Positions 8,647 to 18,334 are shown, numbered from the stretch's first letter. The stretch: DNA of 39,990 nucleotides from Pseudanabaena cinerea FACHB-1277 (GCF_014696345.1 NZ_JACJPY010000037.1:1-39990); one strand, 5' to 3'. The notes: generated from the sequence alone by a model not told the origin. Program-made: numbers and translations.

Positions 8647-9109
8647 GCAATTTGTGAGAAACATTGGGGAACCCTGCAAACAATGCTAGAGCTACCAACC
8701 AAAAGTCGAATCCCCTCATATTCAACCTTCTGCCGTGTCATTCAGGGAGTAGAGATCGAGCCAGTAGTCAAACTGTTTAACGAATGGTGTAAAAATAGCC
8801 AGAAATGGCTGGCGATGGATAGCAAAAGCATCAGATGTACTGTGACCAATCAGACTGACTTCTAAGCAAAACTTTACCAGTACCGTATCCGCTTTCACCC
8901 ACGAAACAGGGGCAGTAATCGTCCTTGCTATATCTGAAAATAAGCAAATTAGCGAAATCGAAGTAGTTAAGCAAGTGATTACTTCCTTACAAGCACAGTC
9001 AGCCTCTTTCACAATGGATGCCTTACACTGCCAAAAAGATACGGTGAAATTAATAGCTGAGCAGGGACAGCATTATTTGATTGCCTTTAAAAATAATCAG
9101 CCCAGATAG
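8647..9109 (+). pseudogene. ISAs1-type (H-repeat) transposase, frameshifted and truncated
   Basis: The first part (8647-8865) reads through LPTKSRIPSYSTFCRVI and WLAMDSKSI, the usual N-terminal and first catalytic Asp region of ISAs1/H-repeat DDE transposases. It then hits a TAA. The next part (8867-9109), in another frame, reads QNFTSTVSAFTHETGAVIVL, then FTMDALHCQKDT with the second catalytic Asp, then HYLIAFKNNQP, and stops at a TAG. The N-terminus and the last catalytic region are missing. Degenerate remains may continue to about 9215 but cannot be read with confidence. Confidence 0.8.
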
Positions 9110-9243
9110 TCAAACACATCTTGGTACGGACGGTGAAACCCGAAGACAAATAAATATGGATTTGATGGTTTGCAAGGTGTCCTTGACAATTTGCAAACTG
9201 AGATATTGAGAGGATACCAATTATCTATATCTGTAATGATAAA

Positions 9244-9273
9244 TCAAAAAAAGTGCGCGGCGAAGCCGCGCAC
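9244..9273 (-). terminator. rho-independent terminator after phosphoketolase
   Basis: On the - strand the nine-base arms GTGCGCGGC and GCCGCGCAC enclose a three-base loop and are followed by a run of seven T residues. It lies about 40 bases after the phosphoketolase stop. Confidence 0.8.
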
Positions 9274-9279
9274 CTACAA

Positions 9280-9310
9280 AACAAAGCAATGGCTTAGCCA
9301 TTGCTTTGTT
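9280..9310 (-). terminator. 15-bp perfect hairpin with one-base loop
   Basis: The arms 9280-9294 and 9296-9310 are perfect reverse complements (AACAAAGCAATGGCT type) around a single base. The hairpin starts 5 bases after the phosphoketolase stop and precedes the classic terminator, so termination or 3'-end protection is the likely role. Confidence 0.6.
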
Positions 9311-9315
9311 TCAGA

Positions 9316-11775
9316 TTAATGAGGATAGCGCCAGTTGACGATTTCGGGCTTGTCGATGCCATGCTCAAAGGCATAGTGGCGACATTCAATCTGTTGGTCG
9401 AGCAGTGCTTGCTTAGCATGAGCGCCGATCGCCTGTAACTTCGGCACGCGGTCAATTACATCGATCGCCAGACTGAAGCGATCGACTTGGTTGCTGATTG
9501 CCAATTCCAAGGGCGTGTTGATATTGCCCTTCTCTTTGTAGCCACGCACGTGCATATTTTTATGGTTAGTGCGGCGATAGGCGAGGCGGTGAATCAACCA
9601 AGGATAGCCGTGGAAGTTGAAGATAATCGGTTTGTCGGTGGTAAAGAGGGAATCAAAATCGCGATCGCTGAGCCCGTGGGGGTGTTCTGTATCAGGCTGC
9701 AATTTGAAGAGATCCACCACATTGATAAATCGAATCTTCAATTCGGGGAAATGCTCCCAAAGTAAAACGGTGGCGGCGAGAGCTTCGGCGGTGAGAACGT
9801 CACCACAACCAACCATCACCACATCTGGTTCCACACCCTGATCATTACTTGCCCAATCCCAAATGCCTAAGCCCTTGGTGCAGTGCTTGATCGCCTCATC
9901 CATATTCATAAACTGCAAGTGCGACTGTTTATCAGAAACAATCACATTCACATAGTCAGTACTGCGGAGGCAATGATTGGCAACGGAGAGCAAGCTATTG
10001 ACATCGGGTGGTAGATAGATGCGGGTAACTTCAGCGCTCTTGTTAACTACCACATCTAAGAATCCTGGATCTTGGTGGGTGAAACCATTATGATCCTGCC
10101 GCCAGACGGTGGAAGTAATCAGCAAGTTAAGCGAGGCAATAGGCGCTCGCCAAGGGATCTCACGACTGATTTCTAACCATTTGCAATGTTGATTGATCAT
10201 TGAGTCAATCACATGGACAAAGGACTCATAGGTGGAGAAGAAGCCATGACGACCCGTGAGCAAGTAGCCCTCTAGCCAGCCCTCAAGGGTATGCTCACTA
10301 AGGATTTCCATTACCCGTCCATCGTTAGACAGTTCGCCACCATCGGCATCTTCTTCTAGATATTCCGCAATCCAGAATTTTTTGCTGACCTCATAAATTG
10401 CTTGCAGTTTATTGGAAGTATTTTCATCGGGACCAAATACACGGAAATTAGTCATGTTCTCCTTCATCACATCCCGCAAGAAAACGCCAAGGGGCTTCGT
10501 GTTTTCTACTTCGATATGGGCAGGCTTTTCCAACTTTACGCCATACTCACGGAAGTCGGGCATTCTCAGGGAACGGCGTATCAATCCACCATTGGCGATT
10601 GGATTGGCACTCATGCGGCGATCGCCTGTGGGGGCGAGTTCTTTTAATTCGGGAATCAATTTGCCTTCAGCATCAAATAGCTCTTCAGGCTTATAACTCC
10701 GCAGCCAATCTTCCAACATTTGCAGATGTTCAGCGTTATTGTGCATTCCCGACAATGGCACTTGGTGCGCTCTCCAGAAACCTTCCACCTTGTGACCATC
10801 AACCACCGCAGGGCCAGTCCAGCCTTTAGGTGTCCGTAACACGATCATCGGGAATTTCGCCCGCTTAACAACACCTGTTGTTCTTGCTTCCTGTTGAATG
10901 GAACGGATCTCATTGACACAATGCTCTAGGGTAGCAGCGATCGCTTGGTGCATTGTTTCAGGATCAGAACCTTCCACAAAATAGGGTTGATAGCCATAGC
11001 CCACAAATAGGCTCTCTAGCTCTTCATGGCTAATGCGGGAGAGAACCGTGGGATTATTAATTTTGTAACCATTCAAATGCAAAATCGGTAATACTGCACC
11101 ATCACGAATCGGATTGATGAATTTATTGGAATGCCAAGCAGTGGCAAGGGGACCTGTTTCCGCTTCGCCATCACCAACCATCACCACCGAAATCAGATCG
11201 GGGTTATCAAAGACCGTGCCATAGGCATGGGAAATGCTGTAACCAAGTTCCCCCCCCTCATGGATTGAGCCGGGAGTTTCAGGGGTGCAGTGGCTACCGA
11301 TCCCACCTGGGAAGGAAAACTGCTTGAAAAAACGTTTCAATCCCTCTTCATCTTCACTAATATCATGGTAAACCTCGGAGTAGGTTCCTTCTAGATAGAC
11401 AGGACCTAAAATACCAGGCGCACCATGCCCAGGTCCAGCTAGAAAGATCGCATTCAAATCATATTTCTGAATCAAACGATTCAAGTGGGTATAGACAAAG
11501 CTCATCCCAGGACTTGATCCCCAATGTCCAAGGAGTCGATTTTTGATATGGGTAGGGGTGAGGCGATCGCGCAATAATGGATTGTCGCGCAGATAGATCA
11601 TGCCAATGGCTAGGTAATTGCAGGCACGCCAGTAGGCATCTAGCTTTCGTAGTTCTTCACCACTAAGGGGCTTGCCCGTCACTGTAGAACGAGCAGTTCC
11701 ATAGGCGCTGATTGATTGGTTTGGTTCCATATTCAAAGAGTCTAAGTCAGCCGTTTTGAGGGGGGTAGATACCAT
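9316..11775 (-). CDS. xfp: xylulose-5-phosphate/fructose-6-phosphate phosphoketolase
   Basis: This 819-residue thiamine-diphosphate enzyme splits xylulose-5-phosphate (or fructose-6-phosphate) with phosphate to acetyl phosphate plus glyceraldehyde-3-phosphate (or erythrose-4-phosphate), in the cytosol. Family residues are visible: the [15 protein letters not shown] start, GHWGSSPG with H84, GPGHGAPG with H117, GGELGYS, and the cofactor motif GDGEAETG (201-208) followed by [10 protein letters not shown]. The length is normal for the family. In cyanobacteria this enzyme gives a carbon-saving route to acetyl units. No acetate kinase or phosphotransacetylase lies beside it, and it is transcribed alone with its own terminators. 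The ATG at 11775 lacks a clear Shine-Dalgarno sequence. Confidence 0.96.
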   Translation of the reverse strand: MVSTPLKTADLDSLNMEPNQSISAYGTARSTVTGKPLSGEELRKLDAYWRACNYLAIGMIYLRDNPLLRDRLTPTHIKNRLLGHWGSSPGMSFVYTHLNRLIQKYDLNAIFLAGPGHGAPGILGPVYLEGTYSEVYHDISEDEEGLKRFFKQFSFPGGIGSHCTPETPGSIHEGGELGYSISHAYGTVFDNPDLISVVMVGDGEAETGPLATAWHSNKFINPIRDGAVLPILHLNGYKINNPTVLSRISHEELESLFVGYGYQPYFVEGSDPETMHQAIAATLEHCVNEIRSIQQEARTTGVVKRAKFPMIVLRTPKGWTGPAVVDGHKVEGFWRAHQVPLSGMHNNAEHLQMLEDWLRSYKPEELFDAEGKLIPELKELAPTGDRRMSANPIANGGLIRRSLRMPDFREYGVKLEKPAHIEVENTKPLGVFLRDVMKENMTNFRVFGPDENTSNKLQAIYEVSKKFWIAEYLEEDADGGELSNDGRVMEILSEHTLEGWLEGYLLTGRHGFFSTYESFVHVIDSMINQHCKWLEISREIPWRAPIASLNLLITSTVWRQDHNGFTHQDPGFLDVVVNKSAEVTRIYLPPDVNSLLSVANHCLRSTDYVNVIVSDKQSHLQFMNMDEAIKHCTKGLGIWDWASNDQGVEPDVVMVGCGDVLTAEALAATVLLWEHFPELKIRFINVVDLFKLQPDTEHPHGLSDRDFDSLFTTDKPIIFNFHGYPWLIHRLAYRRTNHKNMHVRGYKEKGNINTPLELAISNQVDRFSLAIDVIDRVPKLQAIGAHAKQALLDQQIECRHYAFEHGIDKPEIVNWRYPH

Positions 11776-12178
11776 AAAGTTACAATTCGCTCTTATTTGG
11801 TGATTACTTTGACCAATTCGAGAATCACTTTACAGGAAATAACCTAACTTGATGGCTTAAGTGAATACTTAATTTAGATTTGTCGGGGTGATTTTTACTT
11901 TGGTATAGGGAAGTAAAAGCTCTAGACATTGGCTGTGTTTGACTTTGACCATAAATAGGTGATTACTTGTTGGCAAATCGCTATATTTAAAATGGATAGA
12001 TTATATCTAAGTATAAGGTTGAGATAGGGTTTAAAATAGATAGATGGATTGTATCTGAGTATAGGGTTGGGATGTTGAAATAGGGTTTAAAATGGATAGA
12101 TATAGCGCTTTGCGCTTACTTAAAATCCAGAAAATCCAGAAAATCCAGAAATACTGTCTCCGTAAATGGGCTGTATGC
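11776..12178. other. intergenic region with degenerate direct repeats
   Basis: No gene is seen. Bases 11988-12105 hold three imperfect copies of a unit starting TTTAAAATGGATAGAT, two of them continuing with TATCT.AGTATA.GGTT. A palindrome AGCGCTTTGCGCT follows near 12106, and three exact 9-bp copies of AAAATCCAG lie at 12122-12148. The promoter of the phosphoketolase gene must lie in the low-numbered half, but no clear element stands out. Confidence 0.5.
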
Positions 12179-13219
12179 TTATATCTTGATATAAGGTTTG
12201 ACAATAATCCCCACCTGCCAAATGGCTAAACCCACTGCCCAAGAGCAGGCGATCGCGATCGGTACATACCATAGTCCGCCAAGGGATTTGCATGGATCAA
12301 TATGGCGCAGCACCCAAACATGGGTTAAATATGTTGTGAAACTTGCCTGAGCCAAAATCTCGATAATATTCGCCCCCACAGTAGATTTAATCGGCTGCCA
12401 TGACATCGACCACAGCAAAAAGAGCAGTGTCATCAAAACCACCGTTGGGCGGGTGTAATGCCCGACATCTTCGGCGGCATTGTGCATCTGCGCTAACCAA
12501 TAAAATTCGCCAAGCTCCAAACTAGCAGCGATCGCAAAGAGATTGCGCCATTGCCACGATCGCCACTGCTCAACAAGTTGGTTGCCCCATGTTGGAGCCT
12601 TGGCTAACCAGATCCCGATTTGGAAGTAGGGTAGCCAATAGATTGCATGATTGCCGTGGGGCAGCAGTTCGGCAAAGACAGGCACATATTTCACCGTTGC
12701 CCCGATCCATCTCAGGGTAAACAGCAGGAAAGTAACACTAATTAAGAGCCATAACCGCCGATTTGTAAATTGCCAACGCCGCATGATGGGATAGCAAACA
12801 TAACATTGCAGAATGATCCCCAAGAAATACAAATGGTAATCGCCCATGCCAGAGCTTAGTGCTTGCCAAATCTGCTCCCCCTTGCCACCCCAATCAGCAT
12901 TCTGATACTGCGATCGCCCAATCAGATGTAGCATCGTAAAAAAGACATAGGGCGGCAAAATTCGCCATAGGCGGCGCTGCACAAACACCCGAATTGTGAA
13001 GGGGCGCTTGTCTTCAGACTTGGCAATGGCAAAGCCAGACAAAATCACAAATATGGGTACTGTCAGCCGCCCCACCTGATTGATCAATGTATTGACAAAT
13101 ATTTCCCCGTTGATCGTGGTGGTGTCGTTAACCCCAAACCACCAAGCATGGGAGGCATGAATCCCGATCACGATTGTCGTGGCGATCGCCCGCAGCAGAT
13201 TAGATAATTCCCAAGTCAT
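12179..13219 (-). CDS. acyltransferase 3 family membrane protein
   Basis: This is a protein of 346 residues with about ten hydrophobic segments. It begins with LLRAIATTIVIGIHASHAWW, the first helix of the acyltransferase-3 family with the expected His. IFVILSGFAIAKS is the second conserved block (family FFVLSGF), and an arginine-rich RRLWRILPPY follows. Family members (OafA/WecH/NodX-like) move acetyl or other acyl groups onto sugars at the membrane. The substrate is not readable. It is followed downstream by a gap and phosphoketolase on the same strand. The DUF309 unit lies upstream, separated by a strong hairpin. Confidence 0.82.
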   Translation of the reverse strand: MTWELSNLLRAIATTIVIGIHASHAWWFGVNDTTTINGEIFVNTLINQVGRLTVPIFVILSGFAIAKSEDKRPFTIRVFVQRRLWRILPPYVFFTMLHLIGRSQYQNADWGGKGEQIWQALSSGMGDYHLYFLGIILQCYVCYPIMRRWQFTNRRLWLLISVTFLLFTLRWIGATVKYVPVFAELLPHGNHAIYWLPYFQIGIWLAKAPTWGNQLVEQWRSWQWRNLFAIAASLELGEFYWLAQMHNAAEDVGHYTRPTVVLMTLLFLLWSMSWQPIKSTVGANIIEILAQASFTTYLTHVWVLRHIDPCKSLGGLWYVPIAIACSWAVGLAIWQVGIIVKPYIKI

Positions 13220-13245
13220 ATCACGAACGAATAAAAAGCCTGATG

Positions 13246-13276
13246 TTACTTGGCGGCACTAAGTGCCGCCAAGTAA
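13246..13276 (-). terminator. 15-bp perfect hairpin with one-base loop
   Basis: The arms TTACTTGGCGGCACT (13246-13260) and AGTGCCGCCAAGTAA (13262-13276) pair perfectly around one base. It sits 40 bases after the stop of the DUF309 gene and just upstream of the acyltransferase start. There is no U-tract. It has the same design as the hairpin after phosphoketolase but an unrelated sequence. Confidence 0.6.
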
Positions 13277-13315
13277 TTAGTACAGATAATTTTGAATCAT
13301 CAGCGTAATGTGTCG

Positions 13316-13747
13316 CTAATTAATTATAAAAATTTTAGGAAGCCGCAAATCCCCATTGGCAATATCGGTTAAGGATTGGGGTAAGCGCTCTTTACCGCCC
13401 TGCTGCAAAGTTTTCAACAAGTGCAGACTATCATCTAACAACATCTCCACGTTAATTGTCATATATTCGGGCAGATACATCGGTAAACGGCTAGTCCCTT
13501 CCCCTAGTAAAATTACTGCCCCGTTCCAATTGTGATTGTGCAAGTGATATAGCCCCACCGCGATCTGCAAGATACCTTGATAAAAGGCGCGATCGCTTTG
13601 CCAAGCATTATGCCAAATCTCCTCTAAGGTGTCATGACAACTATAGTATTCGCCACCATTAAATTGGGCGATCGCAGTTAAAAAATCACCATCCAGATCA
13701 CTATCAAAATTATTACCAAAGCCAGAATCAAGATTATTGTCATTCAT
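13316..13747 (-). CDS. DUF309 domain protein
   Basis: This protein of 143 residues has FNGGEYYSCHDTLEEIW, then FYQGILQIAVGLYHL, then N..GAVILLGEG, which is the complete DUF309 signature. Conserved His, Glu and Gln face a possible metal or ligand site. The function of the family is not established. The first 25 residues are Asp/Asn-rich and probably flexible. It starts 8 bases after the stop of the upstream 221-residue gene, so the two are almost certainly co-transcribed. Confidence 0.85.
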   Translation of the reverse strand: MNDNNLDSGFGNNFDSDLDGDFLTAIAQFNGGEYYSCHDTLEEIWHNAWQSDRAFYQGILQIAVGLYHLHNHNWNGAVILLGEGTSRLPMYLPEYMTINVEMLLDDSLHLLKTLQQGGKERLPQSLTDIANGDLRLPKIFIIN

Positions 13748-13755
13748 TAAGCTAA

Positions 13756-14421
13756 TTAATCGCCACTAAGGTGATCAAGACAATGATTGGGCAAAAATGC
13801 TGTCCAGCCATTGTCCAACTTAACCCGACAGCTTACGCTAATCACCTGTTCAACAATGCCCGTGTGGTTCGCATATTGCTGACGATTGGCATTTACACAG
13901 ACGCGATCGCCAATTTTAAAGGTCTTACTATTTTTAGAATCAGTACTATTTTGTTTCTTTTCGGCAAGTTTAGGAATAGCCGCTTTCTTGAGCGTCGGCA
14001 CTGAGTGAAAGGTCAGTGAAGCCGCCTTTTGATCCCCAACTTGATAGTTGTAGCCCCTGCCTTGAATCAGTTGCAAACTACCAATCTGCACATTTTGCAA
14101 ATATTCCACAAAGGTATCAATGGAAATTTCCATCAACTCCGCCAAGTCCTCAAACATGACAGGGTAACTCCAATAATTTTCACCCACCTGTAAATCTGCT
14201 AATTCTTGCCATGCTTCAAATAGCTTTTGTCCAAACTGGGGCTGAAGATCATCAATGCGATCGCGATTTGCTTTTTTTGCCGCATCTACCGCTTTACCCT
14301 CTGAGGCAATGGTTTCTAACGTCTTGAGCAAGCTTTGAGCCACGCGATCGCCAGATTCTGAGCGCGTTCGCAGATAAACAAGCACCTGCTCAAATAGTGA
14401 TTCACTAACATTGACAGTCAT
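13756..14421 (-). CDS. conserved-looking hypothetical protein with C-terminal SH3/KOW-like region
   Basis: I do not recognise a named family in these 221 residues. Residues 1-75 are helical and charged. Residues 80-140 hold a predicted helical segment with YWSYPVMFEDLAELM. A Lys/Ser-rich linker follows. The last 55 residues (FKIGDRVCVNANRQQYANHTG then IVEQVISVSCRVKLDNGW) have the pattern of a small beta-barrel like KOW/SH3 modules that bind nucleic acid or protein. It is the first gene of a two-gene unit with DUF309. Two HIP1-like sites lie in its coding region. Confidence 0.7.
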   Translation of the reverse strand: MTVNVSESLFEQVLVYLRTRSESGDRVAQSLLKTLETIASEGKAVDAAKKANRDRIDDLQPQFGQKLFEAWQELADLQVGENYWSYPVMFEDLAELMEISIDTFVEYLQNVQIGSLQLIQGRGYNYQVGDQKAASLTFHSVPTLKKAAIPKLAEKKQNSTDSKNSKTFKIGDRVCVNANRQQYANHTGIVEQVISVSCRVKLDNGWTAFLPNHCLDHLSGD

Positions 14422-14562
14422 AGGAGTTTTTACAGTAATTGCAGTTTTTACGGTAATTGATTGAGCAGACAGCTAAAGCGCTCTGCCTGATTCTTTTATG
14501 ACTCCTTTAGCGTGTCATGGCAATTAATCGCAACTTAAGTTAACACCTTATTGGAGCCAATC

Positions 14563-14595
14563 ATAATTTCGGGACGCATCGCGCCCCAAAATTAT
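14563..14595 (-). terminator. hairpin after the glycosyltransferase gene
   Basis: Fifteen-base arms (14563-14577 and 14581-14595) pair fully in - strand RNA if two G-U pairs are allowed, around a three-base loop. It begins 6 bases after the glycosyltransferase stop. No U-tract follows. Confidence 0.5.
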
Positions 14596-14601
14596 TTTTT
14601 G

Positions 14602-15774
14602 TTAAAAAGCACTAACCCTCACCCACTGTTGGCTCATGGTTTGCTCGTATAAATCCTCAAGACGATCAATATTTTTGGTAAGTGTATAGCGATCTAGCAC
14701 CCTTTGCCTTGCTTTTGTGCCAATAATTTTGGAAAGTTCGGGCTGATCAACAAATAGTTGCAATAACGTGGATAACTGCGATGTCACTTTATGGGAATCG
14801 AGAATGATCCCTGCCCCATTTTCGATTACTTCACCATCTGCTCCCACATCCGTGGCAATGCAAGCCACACCGCAAGACATCGCCTCTAGCAAAGATAGGG
14901 ATAACCCCTCCACCAGTGACGGTAAAATAAATACATCCGTACCCCGCAAAATCTCGATCCTTCGCTGCTCATCGGCTATATAGCCCAACCAAATAATATT
15001 AGGATCACTGCCATAAAAAGCCTTTAAACCAGCCAATAAGGGACCAGTCCCCACGATCGCCAATTTACAACCCTCTGGCATCTTGCATTTACGCCATGCC
15101 CTCAATAGTGCTTCCACATTCTTTTCGGCGGCAAGACGACCCTGATATAGAAATAGGACATCAGCTTTTAATTCCTCCTTGATCGTTGAAGCCCCTGGAG
15201 AGTAGCGATCGGCATCCACCCCATTGGGGATCACCGCAATGCGCGTATTCGGTACACCTAACTTATTGAGCAGTTCTTTTTGAATATTGGAGAAAATGAT
15301 TACCTGATTATAATCCGCCAGCGAGGGGGCATAGATCTGGTAAGTAAGCTGTTGGGTGCTAGAAGCCAGATTGCGGCGCTTCAGGTCAAAGGGCTGATGA
15401 AAGGTGGCAACTAATGGCAAGTCTAACTCGGCGCATATCTCAGGCAACCGAAAATCAAGGGGTGATATGGCGAGAGAAGCATGGACAAGATCTGGTTTAA
15501 GCGATCGCAAAGAATCAACCAAAATCTTATTTGCCCTGAGGGAAGGCACTGTATAAATCGTAGATTTGTACAAAAAAGGGAGTGTGACATCCTGCGCCTC
15601 TTGATTAGCAGCTTCTATGATTTCAAAATTGTCACCATGATCACTGTCGGCATCTGGGGCAAAGTGCATAAAACTAACCCGATGACCGCGATCGAGTAAA
15701 GCATTTGTGATTTCACGACTATAGGTCACGTTGCCACAGGCAGGGGATTTTTTACCGAGCCATGCAATATGCAT
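14602..15774 (-). CDS. GT4-family glycosyltransferase
   Basis: This is a protein of 390 residues with the GT-B two-domain plan. An N-terminal Rossmann half contains the G-x-x-TYSREI loop, the acceptor-side strand KPDLVHAS and VATFHQPFD. The C-terminal half has IPNGVDADRYSPG, FLYQGRLAAEKN, LAIVGTGPLL, and the nucleotide-sugar motif EGLSLSLLEAMSCGVACIAT (the E-x7-E pair of retaining GT4 enzymes). It transfers a sugar from a nucleotide donor to an unknown acceptor such as a glycolipid or exopolysaccharide precursor. It is monocistronic, with tRNA-Lys upstream on the same strand. Confidence 0.92.
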   Translation of the reverse strand: MHIAWLGKKSPACGNVTYSREITNALLDRGHRVSFMHFAPDADSDHGDNFEIIEAANQEAQDVTLPFLYKSTIYTVPSLRANKILVDSLRSLKPDLVHASLAISPLDFRLPEICAELDLPLVATFHQPFDLKRRNLASSTQQLTYQIYAPSLADYNQVIIFSNIQKELLNKLGVPNTRIAVIPNGVDADRYSPGASTIKEELKADVLFLYQGRLAAEKNVEALLRAWRKCKMPEGCKLAIVGTGPLLAGLKAFYGSDPNIIWLGYIADEQRRIEILRGTDVFILPSLVEGLSLSLLEAMSCGVACIATDVGADGEVIENGAGIILDSHKVTSQLSTLLQLFVDQPELSKIIGTKARQRVLDRYTLTKNIDRLEDLYEQTMSQQWVRVSAF

Positions 15775-15841
15775 GATTTACACCACATGATTGTTAGAGC
15801 CTATGATACAGCGCTTTGCGTTTTGCATAAATAACATAAAT

Positions 15842-15872
15842 AATAAGGGAGTCACGATGTGACTCCCTTATT
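15842..15872 (-). terminator. 14-bp perfect hairpin after tRNA-Lys
   Basis: The arms AATAAGGGAGTCAC and GTGACTCCCTTATT (15842-15855 and 15859-15872) pair perfectly around GAT. It lies 31 bases beyond the 3' end of the tRNA and upstream of the glycosyltransferase, so it most likely ends the tRNA transcript. Confidence 0.6.
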
Positions 15873-15903
15873 GCGCTGGTGTTTCAGCTAGTTTCTTTTT
15901 TAT

Positions 15904-15974
15904 GGGTCGCCCGGGATTCGAACCCGGAACTAATCGGTTAAAAGCCGAGTACTCTACCGTTGAGTTAGCGACCC
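15904..15974 (-). tRNA. tRNA-Lys (anticodon UUU)
   Basis: The reverse strand folds as a standard cloverleaf of 71 bases. The acceptor stem is GGGTCGC/GCGACCC, the D arm ACTC...GAGT, and the anticodon loop CTTTTAA with anticodon TTT. The T arm is CCGGG-TTCGAAT-CCCGG. The 3' CCA is not encoded. The first pair of the anticodon stem is a C-U mismatch. TTT reads AAA/AAG lysine codons. Confidence 0.95.
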
Positions 15975-16241
15975 TTGCGTTAAGAATATTAAACTAGATT
16001 TGCTTAAATTAACAGGATTAACTTAGCGCTTAACTAGTATAGCATAGATTATGCAAATTTCAAAGGCAATCATTAATTTTTTTAGGGCAGCCGCCCATGG
16101 TTAAGAACCATGGAGGATACATTTCGTAACAATTTGTACAAATATAGACACCGTTTGTACTGCGTCTTTGGATGTTCCCATAAAGCTGTCCCGTCTGCGT
16201 AGAGAGTGGGATAGCTTTATGGTTTTAGGTTTTAACTATGC
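15975..16241. other. intergenic region with two palindromes
   Basis: There is no gene. A short perfect hairpin CCATGGTT-AAG-AACCATGG lies at about 16094-16112. The larger hairpin 16178-16222 (next entry) is the likely 3' end of the gene starting at 17324. The tRNA promoter should lie at the low-numbered end. Confidence 0.5.
16178..16222 (-). terminator. 15-bp hairpin after the 360-residue hypothetical gene
   Basis: The arms 16178-16192 (CCATAAAGCTGTCCC) and 16208-16222 pair with one wobble around a 15-base loop. It is 20 bases past the stop on the - strand. No U-tract is present. Confidence 0.5.
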
Positions 16242-17324
16242 CTAGCTACTTAGAACATCCTCGCTAAACATTTCAGTGAGGGAAATTAGATATGGCTCAA
16301 ATACATTGACATAAGTTGGAGTCAAATGGGAATACATTTCCTGATTGAGAAGTCTTAATAGAGTTCTGACAAGTTCCCAACTTACTTTCAATGGCGGATA
16401 AAGCATCACACAAAGGGGAAATAGTTCTTGTTGAATCGCGTTAACACTATGCTCAAGCACACATAAACACAGATAGACCTGAAACATTTCAATGTCACGT
16501 AGGCTGGAAACTCTTACCTGTGGGCAACTGAGCAGCCCACTATGACATTGATAGTCTGAGTGCATAATCAATGTCCTTTGCGAAACCTGTCGGGCAATTT
16601 TGCTGGTTAAGGGCAACAGTTGACGCACCGCTTCTAGGGCAATGTCGTCATATTCCAGATTTGCGGCGGCTTCGTAGCATCTTTGCAGAGGCATATACAA
16701 ATGATCATCAATTACTTTAAGGTAAGAATTAACGACCATTTGTTCCATTGGTGGTAAAGAATTTAAAAGCATCTGACCACTATAATGGAACTGCATACTC
16801 ACAAAGCCGATCACACGGGGATCGATGGATGTATATTTCCTGCGAATATTGCCAACATTATTGGCGATCGCTACCGAAAGTTGCCCTGTGTTGGGAAGTT
16901 GGGTTGGGCTAGAAAGCTTGATGTTATTTTCTGGAAGATTTAACTCAATTTCGACTAGACGATGGGAACTGTTTTCTGTATAGACACTGAGGGCTTTTTC
17001 TAATAAAAATCGCGAGTCAGCAGCAATCTGCCAAGGATCAACGAGGTCTGAGGTGATCCCGTGAGATTGTAACTGCCCGATCAACAGATCCTCAGTTTTT
17101 ACCCAAGCTTGAGCGCTGGCAAACCGTAACGATTGCAATAATTTAGCGGCAGTCGCACTGCGCCTTTCCGAGGTCAAGATCTCGTCTAAATCATTAGAGC
17201 CAAGGTCTTGATGTGAGGCATCTGGCTGAAGATTTTGGATATATTTTTTTGCCCAGATATTGGCAAGGGAAGGTATTGATGCTTGGGGTAAGGGTGGAGC
17301 ATCTCGCAGAATATCTTTATTCAT
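16242..17324 (-). CDS. conserved-looking hypothetical protein, 360 residues
   Basis: I do not recognise an experimentally named family. The protein is soluble and largely helical, with no signal peptide or membrane span. A distinctive central block reads VSMQFHYSGQMLLNSLPPME, then SYLKVIDDHLYMPLQRCYEAA, and looks like a conserved core. The C-terminal 120 residues are helical with several Cys. It stands alone on the - strand, divergent from the MOSC gene, with a hairpin after its stop. The 133-base gap to the MOSC gene holds both promoters. Confidence 0.7.
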   Translation of the reverse strand: MNKDILRDAPPLPQASIPSLANIWAKKYIQNLQPDASHQDLGSNDLDEILTSERRSATAAKLLQSLRFASAQAWVKTEDLLIGQLQSHGITSDLVDPWQIAADSRFLLEKALSVYTENSSHRLVEIELNLPENNIKLSSPTQLPNTGQLSVAIANNVGNIRRKYTSIDPRVIGFVSMQFHYSGQMLLNSLPPMEQMVVNSYLKVIDDHLYMPLQRCYEAAANLEYDDIALEAVRQLLPLTSKIARQVSQRTLIMHSDYQCHSGLLSCPQVRVSSLRDIEMFQVYLCLCVLEHSVNAIQQELFPLCVMLYPPLKVSWELVRTLLRLLNQEMYSHLTPTYVNVFEPYLISLTEMFSEDVLSS

Positions 17325-17457
17325 TAAGTGTTAAGGGATAAAAGGTATAGTAAAAAGCTTTGTTATGTGTCGCTCATTATATTTGCTAAACTTGACATTA
17401 TTAAGACTTGATTAAAAATGTTTACTTCCCAATGCCATAGCACAATGGCATAACGCG

Positions 17458-18240
17458 ATGGCACAACTCAGTAAGATTTTGTTGTTTCCGATTAAGTCCC
17501 TAGATGCGATCGCTGTCGATCAAGTTGGCATTGCTTCGGGTGGCTCATTGCAAGGCGATCGCGAGTTTGCCTTATGCGATCAAACAGGAAAATATATCAA
17601 TGCTAAGCGCTACCCACAAATCCATCATATTCGCGCTAACTATGATTTAGCAAAGCGTTTAGTCATCTTACAAACCCCTAAACACCCTCAATCTATCACC
17701 TTTCATTTAGACCGCGATCGCCCCTCATTAAGGGAATGGTTTAGCGATTTTTTTGAACAGCCAGTAACTATCCAGCAAAATATTGCCAACGGCTTTCCCG
17801 ATGATCCTGATGCTTGGGGGGCAACACTGATCTCTGTTGCCAGTTTAGAGACTGTGGCAAGTTGGTATCCTGAGCGATCGCTAAACTTGGCACAGATGCG
17901 GCAAAGATTTCGCACAAACTTGGAGATCGATGGTGTTCCGCCCTTTTGGGAGGATACGCTATTTGCTGAGGCTGGGCAATTAGTGCCATTTCAAATTGGT
18001 GAAGTGCAGTTTTTAGGATCTAATCCCTGTCAGCGCTGCCCTGTTCCCACTCGTGATCCCATTACGGGCATAGTTTATCCATCTTTCTCAAAAATATTCT
18101 CTCAGCATCGGGAATCAACCCTACCAAATAATGTTGAGCGATCGCGTTTCAACCATTTCTACCGCCTAGCGGTCAATACCCGGATTCCTATTACCGAAGC
18201 TGGCAAGATTCTCAAATTAGGAGATACTCTTAACATTTGA
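17458..18240 (+). CDS. MOSC domain protein (YcbX/mARC-like)
   Basis: This is a protein of 260 residues. The N-terminal MOSC beta-barrel opens with ILLFPIKSLDAIAVDQ and GSLQGDREFALCD. The C-terminal MOSC domain has DLNPC-type residues NPCQRCPVPTRD with C191 and C194, the first being the likely molybdenum ligand. Family knowledge: such proteins bind molybdenum cofactor and reduce N-hydroxylated compounds, usually with a ferredoxin partner. No fused ferredoxin domain is present, so a separate electron donor would be needed. The length fits the single-protein version. It is the only + strand gene in this stretch and is not in an operon. Confidence 0.87.
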   Translation: MAQLSKILLFPIKSLDAIAVDQVGIASGGSLQGDREFALCDQTGKYINAKRYPQIHHIRANYDLAKRLVILQTPKHPQSITFHLDRDRPSLREWFSDFFEQPVTIQQNIANGFPDDPDAWGATLISVASLETVASWYPERSLNLAQMRQRFRTNLEIDGVPPFWEDTLFAEAGQLVPFQIGEVQFLGSNPCQRCPVPTRDPITGIVYPSFSKIFSQHRESTLPNNVERSRFNHFYRLAVNTRIPITEAGKILKLGDTLNI

Positions 18241-18334
18241 CATTCATCAACTGTATGGCATCGGCTATTGCGAATGTAGGCTGCTAATATCAACTGTTTT
18301 CGCCTAATTCAGCAAGTCCTAATAATGATGATGA

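Noticed and set aside
8683-8865. Independent 60-residue small protein
   Set aside because: It is one frame of a broken ISAs1-type transposase whose next part continues in another frame.
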